From Rhodanobacter sp. (GTDB lineage: Bacteria; Pseudomonadota; Gammaproteobacteria; Xanthomonadales; Rhodanobacteraceae): a stretch of 40,330 nt of DNA. Numbering within the stretch: position 1 is the stretch's first letter; the number at the start of each line of letters is the position of its first letter. The DNA lies in contig DZBX01000009.1 in assembly GCA_022730075.1 (NCBI GenBank), positions 1-40,330 of the forward strand, read 5' to 3'. Both the position numbers and the translations under genes were made by a program. The notes below the pieces were generated by a model. The model ran no database searches, was not told where the DNA came from, and saw only the letters and a list, made by a program, of their open reading frames with translations. Of the stretch, positions 31,209-39,214 are shown in pieces.

Positions 31209-32114
31209 ATGCCCAACGCACATGACCCGCACGCCGCAGCCGATGACCGCCTTGTCGTGGCGATTTCATCGCGTGCGCTGTTCGACCTGGGCGAGAGCCA
31301 CGCGCTGTTCGAGCGCGAGGGCCTGGAGGCCTACCGGCAGTTCCAGATCGCGCACGAGGACGAGGTGCTGGCACCCGGCGTGGCGTTTCCGCTGGCACAG
31401 AAGCTGCTGCGATTGAACACGCTGGCGCCCACGGCGCCGCGCGTCGAGGTGATCCTGCTGTCGCGCAACTCCGGCGATACCGGGCTGCGCATTTTCAACT
31501 CGATCCAGCATTACGGCATGGAGATCGTGCGTGCCGCCTTCACCAGCGGCGCGCCCACGGCGGGTTATGTGCATCCATTCGGCGCTGATCTGTTCTTGTC
31601 GGCGCACGCCGAGGACGTGGCGCGCGCGCTCAAGGCCGGCGTCGCCGCGGCCACCATCCTGCCTTCGGCGGCGCCGGCCGAACTGTCGCCGCAGTTGCGC
31701 ATCGCCTTCGACGGCGACGCCGTGCTGTTTGGCGAGGAGGGCGAGCGCATCTCCGCCGAGCAGGGCCTGGAGGCCTTCCACCAGCACGAACGCGAGCGCC
31801 AACTCGAGCCGCTGGAAGGCGGTCCGTTCCGCGGTTTCCTGGCCGCGTTGCAGCGCCTGCAATCGGCATTTCCAGCCGAGGATTCGCCGCTGCGCATTGC
31901 CCTGGTCACGGCGCGTTCGGCGCCGGCGCACAAGCGCGTGATCCTGACCCTGCGCCACTGGGGCGTGCGCATCGACGAGGCGCTGTTTCTGGGCGGACGC
32001 GACAAGGGACCGTTTCTGCAGGCTTTCGGCGCGGATATTTTCTTCGATGATTCGCAGGCCAACGTCGATTCGGCACGGCGCCACGTGGCCACCGGACACG
32101 TGCCGCGCGCCTGA
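31209..32114 (+). CDS. 5'-nucleotidase (bacterial PF06189-type)
   Basis: This cytosolic nucleotidase family hydrolyses nucleoside 5'-monophosphates. The 301-residue protein shows the family opening VVAISSRALFDLGESH, the NSGDTGLRIFNSIQHYG block, and HAD-like elements near the C-terminus: LVTARSAPAHKR and GGRDKGPFLQAFGADIFFDDS, with the metal-binding aspartates. The ATG at 31209 was chosen because residues upstream of it look non-coding; no strong ribosome-binding site is visible. It follows nadK by 87 bp, and both enzymes act on nucleotide pools. Specificity cannot be read from sequence. Confidence 0.88.
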   Translation: MPNAHDPHAAADDRLVVAISSRALFDLGESHALFEREGLEAYRQFQIAHEDEVLAPGVAFPLAQKLLRLNTLAPTAPRVEVILLSRNSGDTGLRIFNSIQHYGMEIVRAAFTSGAPTAGYVHPFGADLFLSAHAEDVARALKAGVAAATILPSAAPAELSPQLRIAFDGDAVLFGEEGERISAEQGLEAFHQHERERQLEPLEGGPFRGFLAALQRLQSAFPAEDSPLRIALVTARSAPAHKRVILTLRHWGVRIDEALFLGGRDKGPFLQAFGADIFFDDSQANVDSARRHVATGHVPRA

Positions 32115-32186
32115 CCTGGCGGCGCGCACGGCGCGAGCACGCGCGTGCAGGCTAAAATGCACGACCTTTCCGCACCGGTTCGCCCC

Positions 32187-33356
32187 ATGGCCACCCGCCT
32201 CGATCCCTACGACCTGTACGACATCCGCAGCCAGTTGTCCGACGAGGAGCGCATGGTGCAGGACACCGTGGCGCGCTTCACCGACGAACGCGTGCTGCCG
32301 GTGATCGGCGAGTACTTCGACAAGGGCGAGTTTCCGCATGAACTCATCGCCGAGATGGCGGAGCTGGGTTTGCTGGGCAGCTACTTCCCCGAGCAGTACG
32401 GCTGCGCCGGCATGAACGCCGTCAGTTACGGCCTGATCTGCCAGGAACTGGAACGCGGCGATTCCGGCATGCGCAGTTTCGTGTCGGTGCAGACCTCGCT
32501 GTGCATGTACCCGATTCATGCCTACGGCAGCGAGGAACAGCGCCAGCGCTGGCTGCCGGCCATGGCGCGCGGTGAGGCCATCGGCTGTTTCGGGCTCACC
32601 GAGCCGCATGGCGGCTCCGATCCGGCCAACATGAAAACGCGCGCGCGCCGCGAGGGTGGCGACTGGATCATCGACGGCGCCAAGATGTGGATCACCAACG
32701 GTGGCCTCGCGCACGTGGCCATCGTCTGGGCGCAGACCGACGATGGCATCCAGGGTTTCCTGGTCGAGCGTGGCACCCGCGGCTTCGACACACGCGACAT
32801 CCACCGCAAGATGTCGCTGCGCGCCTCGGTGACCAGCGCGCTGTTCTTCGACGGCGTGCGCGTGCCCGATGCCAATCGCCTGCCCGGCGTGAAGGGTCTC
32901 AAAGGCCCGCTGGGCTGCCTGACGCAGGCGCGTTACGGCATCACCTGGGGACCGATCGGCGCTGCCATTGCCTGTTTCCGCGAGGCGGTGGAATACACCA
33001 GGGAGCGCATCCTGTTCGACCGTCCCGTGGCCGCCAATCAGGCCGTGCAACTCAAGCTGGCCGACATGGCGCGGCGCATCACCACCGCGCAGTTGCTGTC
33101 CCTGCATCTGGGCCGCATGAAGGACGCCGGGACGCTGCATCCGACCCAGGTCAGTCTGGCCAAATGGAATAACGTGCGCATGGCGCTGGACATCGCGCGC
33201 GAGGCGCGCGAGCTGCTTGGCGCCGCCGGCATCACCACCGAACATTCACCCATCCGCCACGCGCTCAATCTGGAATCGGTGATCACCTACGAGGGCACCG
33301 AAACCGTGCACCAGCTCGTGGTCGGCCGCGAAATCACCGGCATCAATGCGTTCTGA
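32187..33356 (+). CDS. gcdH: Glutaryl-CoA dehydrogenase
   Basis: This FAD enzyme oxidises and decarboxylates glutaryl-CoA to crotonyl-CoA in lysine, hydroxylysine and tryptophan breakdown. The 389-residue protein has the acyl-CoA dehydrogenase fold. The base is E369 in TYEGTETVH, and the residues that bind the glutaryl carboxylate (E89, R96, S97 in ELERGDSGMRS) match those of characterised glutaryl-CoA dehydrogenases, which supports the specific name. Flavin contacts CFGLTEPHGGSD and WITNG are present. The start is uncertain: ATG at 32187 gives a family-length N-terminus, while an in-frame ATG at 32157 has a slightly better ribosome-binding site. TAAAAT (32153-32158) could be a -10 box if 32187 is the start. 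Confidence 0.92.
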   Translation: MATRLDPYDLYDIRSQLSDEERMVQDTVARFTDERVLPVIGEYFDKGEFPHELIAEMAELGLLGSYFPEQYGCAGMNAVSYGLICQELERGDSGMRSFVSVQTSLCMYPIHAYGSEEQRQRWLPAMARGEAIGCFGLTEPHGGSDPANMKTRARREGGDWIIDGAKMWITNGGLAHVAIVWAQTDDGIQGFLVERGTRGFDTRDIHRKMSLRASVTSALFFDGVRVPDANRLPGVKGLKGPLGCLTQARYGITWGPIGAAIACFREAVEYTRERILFDRPVAANQAVQLKLADMARRITTAQLLSLHLGRMKDAGTLHPTQVSLAKWNNVRMALDIAREARELLGAAGITTEHSPIRHALNLESVITYEGTETVHQLVVGREITGINAF

Positions 33357-33366
33357 GGACACTGCC

Positions 33367-33831
33367 ATGCGTCGTTTCGTTCTGCCGCTCGCCAGCCTGC
33401 TGACCTTGCTCAGCGCCACCGCGCTGGCCGCGCCGCCCGCCACCACGACGGCGGCACCAGCCGCCACCGTCATCAAGGGGCCCGAGATCAACCCGCAGGA
33501 GTTGCATATCGCGCTCAGCTCGCTGTTGCTGGCCGCCACCAAGATGGCGATCGAGAACGCCATCAAGCGCGGCAAGGCGCCGGACAGCAACGCCGCCGCG
33601 CACGTCGGCGAGCCGGATTATCTGACCAGCAACGAGATCAGCAGCATCACCGTGCACAAGGGTGGCGTGCTGCAGGTGCATTTCACCAGCGCGGTCAGCC
33701 CGGACCTGACCGGCGTCTGGCTGACGCCGACGCGCGCAGGCGAAAGCGTGAAGTGGTCATGCATCAGCCATGACATTCCGCAAATCACGGATGTCGAGTC
33801 GTACTGCAGCTACCAGCCCAAGGCGCGCTGA
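33367..33831 (+). CDS. Secreted protein with type IV pilin-like C-terminal domain
   Basis: The 154-residue product has a classical Sec signal peptide (MRRF, hydrophobic core, cut near ALA-A at 21/22) and a short Ala/Thr/Pro linker. One helix follows (HIALSSLLLAATKMAIENA), then a strand-rich part. The pattern YLTSNEISSITVHKGGVLQVHF, WLTPTRAGESVKWSC (C132) and a second cysteine C147 resembles the head of type IV pilins, where two cysteines close the D-loop. A type III prepilin leader and the long hydrophobic N-terminal helix are absent, so it cannot be a normal pilus subunit. It starts 10 bp after gcdH with a GAGGA ribosome-binding site. The pilin likeness is by eye; function unknown. Confidence 0.8.
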   Translation: MRRFVLPLASLLTLLSATALAAPPATTTAAPAATVIKGPEINPQELHIALSSLLLAATKMAIENAIKRGKAPDSNAAAHVGEPDYLTSNEISSITVHKGGVLQVHFTSAVSPDLTGVWLTPTRAGESVKWSCISHDIPQITDVESYCSYQPKAR

Positions 33832-33924
33832 GCGGCGTGGCTTGCGTGACCCGCGTGCTTCCCGCTCGCTTCTTGACCAGCAACATCCGCCGCGCGCGGT
33901 TGGCGCAGGCGTTGTCGCGGCAAC

Positions 33925-34434
33925 GTGCGTGACCCCGTGATCCGGCGTGAACCCGACCCGCAGCAGTCTGCCGTGACCGCTGCCCTGGTCGCCACGGTGC
34001 CCGACTTGCATCGGCACTGCCGCGATCCGTGGATCGTGATTGGCAGCGTGGCCGCCTACCTGGCCGGCGCCGCGGTGACGGTGGCCGATCTCGACGTGCT
34101 GACCAGCGTGCGCGATGCGCAGACCATGGCCGGGCATTGGCAGGCGCAGCGGGACCTCGAGTACACGCCGGCCGACAGCCCGCGCTTTCGCTCGCACCTC
34201 GCGCGCTTCCATTTCGGCGGATTGCCGGTGGAAGTGATCGGCGGGCTTGAGGTGTCGGGCGCCGATGGCTGGGTGCCGGTGCGGATCGGTGCGCGCACGT
34301 TCGTGGACATTGACGGTCTGTCGGTGCCCATTCCCACGATCGCCGAGCAGATCCGCGTGCTGCAAAGTTTCGCCCGGCCCAAGGACTTCCAGCGCGTGGC
34401 CTTGCTCAAGGCGCTGCCTGCCCGCGCACCCTGA
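33925..34434 (+). CDS. Nucleotidyltransferase-fold protein, lone
   Basis: The roughly 169-residue protein has the minimal nucleotidyltransferase pattern: GSVAAYLAG (helix-GS) followed about ten residues later by DLDVLTS (the DxD metal site), and a later acidic strand residue in LPVEVIGG that could complete the triad. It resembles AbiEii/MNT-like or LinB-like small transferases but has no neighbouring HEPN, AbiEi or kinase partner. The start is unsure: GTG at 33925, 33937 or 33974 all keep the domain, and none has a strong ribosome-binding site. It lies between the pilin-like gene and the E1 gene, on the same strand. Substrate unknown. Confidence 0.72.
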   Translation: MRDPVIRREPDPQQSAVTAALVATVPDLHRHCRDPWIVIGSVAAYLAGAAVTVADLDVLTSVRDAQTMAGHWQAQRDLEYTPADSPRFRSHLARFHFGGLPVEVIGGLEVSGADGWVPVRIGARTFVDIDGLSVPIPTIAEQIRVLQSFARPKDFQRVALLKALPARAP

Positions 34435-34483
34435 GCAGTCAGGCACCCAGCGCACCCCACATCCTCTTTCACACGAAATCGCC

Positions 34484-36775
34484 ATGTCCGCCCAGCCCCC
34501 CATCGCCGCCCGCCACAAGGGCTTCAATCGCGCCGAGATCGTCGACCAGAACTTCACCGAGTTCGTGCAGAACTGGCATGGCAGCGCAGCGCAGCCGCCG
34601 CGCGCCGATGCGCCGGTGCTGCCGGGCAGCACGCTGGATGCGCACGGCTTTCGCGAGTTGCTCGAGTCGCAGTTGATCTCGCGGCATCTGGACCTGATGG
34701 CGCGCGTGCTGCGGGTGCAGAACAAGGTCTTCTACACCATCGGCTCGAGTGGTCACGAGGGCAACGCGATGCTGGCGCGGTTGACGCGGCATACCGATCC
34801 GGCCTTCCTGCATTACCGCTCCGGCGCGTTCATGGCCGAGCGCTTCCGCCAACTGCCCGCGGCGCATGCGAACCGGCTCGACCCGGTGATGGACTCGGCG
34901 CTGAGTTTCGCCGCCAGCAAGGACGACCCGGCCTCGGGCGGGCGCCACAAGGTCTGGGGCAGCAAGCCGCTGTGGGTGCTGCCGCAGACCTCGACCATCG
35001 CCAGCCACCTGCCCAAGGCGCTGGGCACGGCCATCGCCATCGAGCAGGCGCGGCGCGTCCGGCACGCGCTGCCGATCCCCGCGGACAGCATCGCGATCTG
35101 CTCGTTCGGCGATGCCTCGAGCAACCACGCCAGCGCGCAGACCGCGTTCAACGCCGCCGCGTGGACGGCCTACCAGAAGCTGCCGGCGCCGGTGTTGTTC
35201 GTGTGCGAGGACAACGGCATCGGCATCTCGGTGAAAACGCCGCTGGACTGGATTGGCGCCAACTACAGCGGGCGCCGCGACCTGGACTATTTCTACGCGG
35301 ATGGTCTCGACCTCGCCGCCGGCTACGCCGATGTCGCGCGCGCCGTCGAGCACTGCCGGCGCACGCGCCGGCCCACCTTCCTGCATTTGCGCACCACGCG
35401 CGTGATGGGCCACGCCGGCACCGATTTCGAGATCGAATGGCGCAGCGTCGAGGAGCTGGTGGCGGTGGAGGCCAGCGATCCACTGCTGCGCAGCGCCGCG
35501 ATCGCGCTGGAATCCGGCGTGTACACGCCGCAGTCGCTGCTGGAGTTGTACGAAACCACGCGCAAGCGCTGCTTCGCCGCCGCCGAGGAGGCCGACCGCC
35601 GTCCCAAGCTCGACTCGCTGGCCGAGGTGATCGCGCCGCTGGCGCCGTACACGCCCGCCGCCGTGGCCGCGGAAGCCGCGCGCGCGCCCGACGCCGCGCA
35701 GCGCCTCGCCGTGTTCGGCGGCGCCGACAAACTGCCCGAAACGCTGCCGCCGCGCCATCTGGCGCTGCAGATCAATGCCACGCTGCACGACCTGCTGATC
35801 AAATATCCCGAGGCGCTGCTGTTCGGCGAGGACGTGGCGCAGAAGGGCGGCGTGTACACGGTGACCAAGGGCCTGTTCAAGGCGTTCAGCGGCAAGCGCG
35901 TGTTCAACACCCTGCTCGATGAAACCATGATCCTCGGCCTGGCGCAGGGCTACGCCAACATGGGCCTGCTGCCGATCCCCGAGATCCAGTACCTGGCCTA
36001 CTTTCACAACGCCTGCGACCAGATCCGCGGCGAGGCCGCCAGCCTGCAGTTTTTCAGCAACGGCCAGTACCGCAATCCGATGGTGGTGCGCATCGCCGGC
36101 CTGGGCTACCAGCGCGGCTTCGGCGGGCACTTCCACAACGACAACTCGATCACCGCGCTGCGCGACATTCCCGGTCTGGTCGTCGGCTGCCCCGCGCGCG
36201 GCGACGATGCCGCCAGCATGCTGCGCACGCTGATGGCGCTGGCCAAGGTCGATGGCCGCGTCAGTGTGTTCCTGGAGCCGATCGCGCTGTACATGACCAA
36301 GGATTTGTACGCGCCCGGCGATGGCGCGTGGCAGTTCGCCTATCCCGCGCCCGATCAGGCCATGGCGCTGGGCGAGGGCAGGGTCTATCCGCCGGCAAAC
36401 GGGGGCGCGGGCGATGATCTGCTGATCATCACCTACGGCAATGGCGTGCCGATGAGCCTGCGCGCCGCGCGCGAGCTTGAAAAGCAGCGTGGCTGGAAGA
36501 TCCGCGTGGTCGACTTGCGCTGGCTGGTGCCGCTCAATGCGGCCTATATCGCCGCGCAGGCCCAAGGCGCCAGGCGCATCCTCATCGTCGACGAGGGTCG
36601 CCACAGCGCCGGCGTCGGCGAGGGCGTCATCACCGCGCTCAGCGAGGCCGGCTTCGGCGCCACGCCGCAGGCGCGGGTGGTCGGCGTCGACACCTACACG
36701 CCGCTGGCCGGCGCGGCATTCCTGGTGCTGCCGGGCGAGGGCGACATCGTCGCGGCGGGACTGGGGCTGAAGTAG
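34484..36775 (+). CDS. Fused E1 alpha-beta thiamine-dependent 2-oxoacid dehydrogenase
   Basis: The 763-residue protein joins both E1 subunits of a branched-chain-type 2-oxoacid dehydrogenase. The alpha part (about 40-400) has the thiamine-diphosphate motif beginning GDASSNHAS (about 209) and ending CEDNGIGIS. The beta part starts near 447 with LFGEDVAQKGGVYTVTKGL and contains the GGHFHNDNS histidine segment. The ATG at 34484 matches the family start, though the frame is open far upstream inside the previous gene. No lipoyl E2 or E3 lies next to it, unlike the bkd operon pattern. It may borrow SucB/Lpd-like partners or act alone as a decarboxylase. Substrate preference is unknown; branched-chain 2-oxoacids are the usual guess. 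Confidence 0.88.
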   Translation: MSAQPPIAARHKGFNRAEIVDQNFTEFVQNWHGSAAQPPRADAPVLPGSTLDAHGFRELLESQLISRHLDLMARVLRVQNKVFYTIGSSGHEGNAMLARLTRHTDPAFLHYRSGAFMAERFRQLPAAHANRLDPVMDSALSFAASKDDPASGGRHKVWGSKPLWVLPQTSTIASHLPKALGTAIAIEQARRVRHALPIPADSIAICSFGDASSNHASAQTAFNAAAWTAYQKLPAPVLFVCEDNGIGISVKTPLDWIGANYSGRRDLDYFYADGLDLAAGYADVARAVEHCRRTRRPTFLHLRTTRVMGHAGTDFEIEWRSVEELVAVEASDPLLRSAAIALESGVYTPQSLLELYETTRKRCFAAAEEADRRPKLDSLAEVIAPLAPYTPAAVAAEAARAPDAAQRLAVFGGADKLPETLPPRHLALQINATLHDLLIKYPEALLFGEDVAQKGGVYTVTKGLFKAFSGKRVFNTLLDETMILGLAQGYANMGLLPIPEIQYLAYFHNACDQIRGEAASLQFFSNGQYRNPMVVRIAGLGYQRGFGGHFHNDNSITALRDIPGLVVGCPARGDDAASMLRTLMALAKVDGRVSVFLEPIALYMTKDLYAPGDGAWQFAYPAPDQAMALGEGRVYPPANGGAGDDLLIITYGNGVPMSLRAARELEKQRGWKIRVVDLRWLVPLNAAYIAAQAQGARRILIVDEGRHSAGVGEGVITALSEAGFGATPQARVVGVDTYTPLAGAAFLVLPGEGDIVAAGLGLK

Positions 36776-36782
36776 GACACCC

Positions 36783-37203
36783 ATGGCCGGCGCGACTCCA
36801 GACCCGAATATGCCCGCGGTGCGCAATGCAACGGGTGCTGATCTGGACGCCATCTGCGCGCTCGGCGCCGCAATCAACGCCATCCATCACGAGGCGTGGC
36901 CGCACGTATTCGCGCCCGCCACGCCAGCACATCGTGACCGCGTGCACTGGGCGCGATTCATCGCTTCCGGCCATGCCACGACTTTCGTCGCAGTTGATGC
37001 CCGCGACGCGTGCTCGGATCTGCCGTAGTCGGCCTGGTCGAGGAGTCGCATCGTCTTTTGCGGCCCCTGCGATTCGGACGCATCGTATCGATTGGAATCG
37101 CGCCATCACATCAGCACCGCGGGCTAGGTCGTGCGTTGATGCGCGCGGCGGAAACCTGGGCGCAAGCGCGCGGTGCTGGCGAGATGCGTCTCGACGGCCG
37201 GAC
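36783..37203 (+). pseudogene. Frameshifted, truncated GNAT acetyltransferase
   Basis: The first frame (36783-37028) encodes the start of a GNAT acetyltransferase (MPAVRNATGADLDAICALG to TTFVAVDARD) and then meets a stop. The reading continues in another frame from about 37010 with GSAVVGLVEES and the acetyl-CoA loop IAPSHQHRGLGRALMRAAE, so one indel lies near 37000-37012. The second frame loses family resemblance after GAGEMRLD at about 37200; the closing strand and FYERLGF-like element are missing. Both defects point to a decayed gene. A GGA ribosome-binding site precedes the ATG at 36783, 7 bp after the E1 gene. A sequencing error could explain the frameshift but not the missing end. Confidence 0.75.
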
Positions 37204-37233
37204 GTTCATCACGAGTCGCCATCGACACCTGCG

Positions 37234-37623
37234 TCAGCCGTGGCGGCCCCTCTGCATTCCGCGTATCGCCGCCGCCGTGCGCGTTTCGACGCCGAGTTTG
37301 ATGTAGATGTGTTCAAGGTGCTTCTCCACCGTGCGCGGACTGGCGCCGAGGATCGCCGCGATGTCGCGGTTGCACTTGCCGGCGCCGACCCAGTCGAGCA
37401 CTTCGCGTTCGCGCCGTGTCAATGGCGGATCGCGATGCTTGGGCGCGGCCTTGGGGCTGCCCTCGTCGAGTGAGCAGTCCGACCGGCAGGATCCGGAAGC
37501 GGCCGGCCGCGGGCGCTCGAAGATGCCGCGCCGGGCGAAATCTCTGCCGTTGACGCAGGCCGCACCGATCGCATGCAGGATATCGAGCGCAGTGCGCTGT
37601 TCGCGATTGCCCAAGCAGGCCAT
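37234..37623 (-). CDS. Short LuxR-type transcriptional regulator
   Basis: The 129-residue protein ends in a clear LuxR/FixJ helix-turn-helix (about 66-122): PLTRREREVLDWVGAG, NRDIAAILGASPRTVEKHL and IYIKLGVETRTAA. The first 60 residues contain neither a receiver domain nor an autoinducer-binding domain. They hold four cysteines (C3, C23, C46, C50) and a Pro/Ser/Arg-rich linker. The ATG at 37623 has a GGGAG ribosome-binding site and an in-frame stop five codons upstream, so the protein cannot be longer at this end. It diverges from the methyltransferase-cupin operon and ends where the broken GNAT gene stops. It is likely the local regulator; signal unknown. Confidence 0.85.
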   Translation of the reverse strand: MACLGNREQRTALDILHAIGAACVNGRDFARRGIFERPRPAASGSCRSDCSLDEGSPKAAPKHRDPPLTRREREVLDWVGAGKCNRDIAAILGASPRTVEKHLEHIYIKLGVETRTAAAIRGMQRGRHG

Positions 37624-37639
37624 GCTGGCTCCCGATTGC

Positions 37640-37655
37640 TACGTGGTTTTACGTA
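37640..37655. promoter_or_regulatory. Candidate operator: TACGT-N6-ACGTA
   Basis: A perfect 16-bp inverted repeat lies 17 bp upstream of the LuxR-type gene start and directly abuts the candidate -35 of the divergent methyltransferase gene. Both its position and its TAC...GTA symmetry fit a LuxR-family binding site that could control both directions. Confidence 0.45.
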
Positions 37656-37684
37656 TTGTCCTCCCTGCCTCGACGTCTTACAAA
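37656..37684 (+). promoter_or_regulatory. Candidate promoter of the methyltransferase-cupin operon
   Basis: TTGTCC (37656-37661) and TACAAA (37679-37684) are separated by 17 bp, each matching four of six consensus bases. Transcription would start near 37691, 46 bases before the methyltransferase ATG. Confidence 0.45.
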
Positions 37685-37736
37685 CGATATACGTTGCCGG
37701 CAATTCCGCATGGCGAAGCAACTCGGGAGACGACTG

Positions 37737-38792
37737 ATGTCCGTCGATATGGCAAGACTCGATGCATTCATGGGCCACTTCGTGAGCGATCTCGGCGCGA
37801 CGCTGCATGCCGGCATGGTGGTGATCGGCGACTCGCTCGGACTGTACAAGGCGCTCGCCGCCGGGCCGCTGACGGCGGGCGAGCTGGCGCAGCGCACCGA
37901 TACCGACGAGCGCTATGTGCGCGAGTGGTTGAGCTCGCAGGCGGCGGGTGGTTACGTGCAGTACGACGCCGCGACACGGCGATTCAGCATGACCGAGGAG
38001 CAGGTGTTCGCGCTCGCCGACGAGGACAGCCCTGCCTACATCCCAGGCGCGTTCGAGTTGGCCACCGCCTCGCTGCGGGCGGTGCCGGACATGATCGAGC
38101 GCTTCCACGACGGCAAGGGCCTGGGCTGGCACGAACATGACGCCGGCCTGTTCCATGGCACGGAGCGTTTCTTCCGGCCGGGTTACAACGCGCACTTGGT
38201 GCAGGAGTGGATTCCGGCTCTGGATGGGGTGGAGGCCAAGCTGCGGCGCGGCGCCAAGGTCGCCGACATCGGCTGTGGACACGGCGCCTCGACCATCATC
38301 ATGGCGCAGGCGTACCCGAAATCGAGCTTCGTCGGCTTCGACTACCACGCGCCGTCGATCGAACGCGCACGCAAGGCCGCGCAACGCGCTGGCGTCAGCG
38401 ATCGCGTCAAGTTCGAAGTCGCGACGGCGAAGGACTACCCCGGCAAGGACTACGACTTCGTGACGGTGTTCGATTGCCTGCACGACATGGGCGATCCGGT
38501 GGGCGCCGCAAGCCATATCCGCGAGAGCCTCAAGCCCGATGGCACCTGGATGATCGTCGAACCGTTTGCCAATGACCGTCTGGAGGACAACATCAACCCG
38601 GTCGGGCGCGTCTTTTACTCGGTGTCGACGCTGGTCTGCACGCCGGCATCGCGCGCACAGGAGATCGGTTTGTGCCTGGGCGCGCAGGCCGGCGAGACGC
38701 GCGTGCACAAGGTCGTCGGCGACGGCGGTTTCAAGCGCTTCCGCCGCGCCACCGAGACGCCGTTCAATCTGGTCTACGAAGCGCGGCCCTGA
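37737..38792 (+). CDS. SAM-dependent methyltransferase with N-terminal winged-helix domain
   Basis: The 351-residue protein has an N-terminal winged-helix-like dimerisation domain (about 25-85: GLYKALAAGPLTAGELAQRT then YVREWLSSQAAGGYV). A class I methyltransferase domain follows, with the SAM motif KVADIGCGHGAST near residue 173 and a later FDCLHDMGDP acidic loop. This layout matches the Rv2258c-like group and small-molecule O-methyltransferases rather than rRNA enzymes. The ATG at 37737 has a GGGAGA ribosome-binding site; the frame is open 27 codons upstream into the promoter region. The cupin gene starts 29 bp downstream, so the two form an operon. The methyl acceptor is unknown. Confidence 0.88.
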   Translation: MSVDMARLDAFMGHFVSDLGATLHAGMVVIGDSLGLYKALAAGPLTAGELAQRTDTDERYVREWLSSQAAGGYVQYDAATRRFSMTEEQVFALADEDSPAYIPGAFELATASLRAVPDMIERFHDGKGLGWHEHDAGLFHGTERFFRPGYNAHLVQEWIPALDGVEAKLRRGAKVADIGCGHGASTIIMAQAYPKSSFVGFDYHAPSIERARKAAQRAGVSDRVKFEVATAKDYPGKDYDFVTVFDCLHDMGDPVGAASHIRESLKPDGTWMIVEPFANDRLEDNINPVGRVFYSVSTLVCTPASRAQEIGLCLGAQAGETRVHKVVGDGGFKRFRRATETPFNLVYEARP

Positions 38793-38821
38793 GCCCGCCA
38801 TACACGCGAGAGGAAACAACC

Positions 38822-39214
38822 GTGCACATTGCCAAAAACGACATCCCGGTGCGCATCGACGCGCCCGGCGCGGTGGCTCGCCAAAAGATGGACTTCGGCG
38901 ATGCCTCCGGCTGCGGCCAGCTCAGCGGCGAGTATTTTTCCCTGGGCGCCGGCGCCGACATCGCGCCCTTGCTCAAGGGGCTGAAAGGCGACCTCTGCCA
39001 ATCCCCGCACTGGGGCTACCTGCTGCAGGGCAAGCTCGTGGTCAGCTACGCCAACAAGAAGGAAGAAGTGGTCACGGGCGGCGACCTTTTCTACTGGCCG
39101 CCCGGTCACAGCGTGAGGGTCGTTGATGCCGCCGAGGTCATCCTGTTCAGTCCACAAGATGAACACAACAAGGTCATCGACCACATGCTGGGCATGATGG
39201 CGGCGCCGGCCTGA
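38822..39214 (+). CDS. Small cupin-domain protein
   Basis: The 130-residue protein is a single-domain cupin: the core runs from HWGYLLQGKLVVSYANKKEE through GGDLFYWPPGHSVRV to a closing strand VILFSPQDEH. The first cupin motif retains one histidine and a glycine-rich turn, while the second has PPGHSVRV. The metal site may therefore be complete only in part, and catalysis is uncertain. The start is GTG at 38822 with a strong AGAGGA ribosome-binding site. Such cupins act as small-molecule isomerases, dioxygenases or binding proteins. Its tight coupling to the methyltransferase suggests both handle the same compound. Confidence 0.85.
   Translation: MHIAKNDIPVRIDAPGAVARQKMDFGDASGCGQLSGEYFSLGAGADIAPLLKGLKGDLCQSPHWGYLLQGKLVVSYANKKEEVVTGGDLFYWPPGHSVRVVDAAEVILFSPQDEHNKVIDHMLGMMAAPA

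Noticed and set aside
34469-36883. Long antisense open frame of about 800 codons opposite the fused E1 gene
   Set aside because: Same reason: rich in Arg, His, Gln and Ala in the pattern of an antisense shadow.
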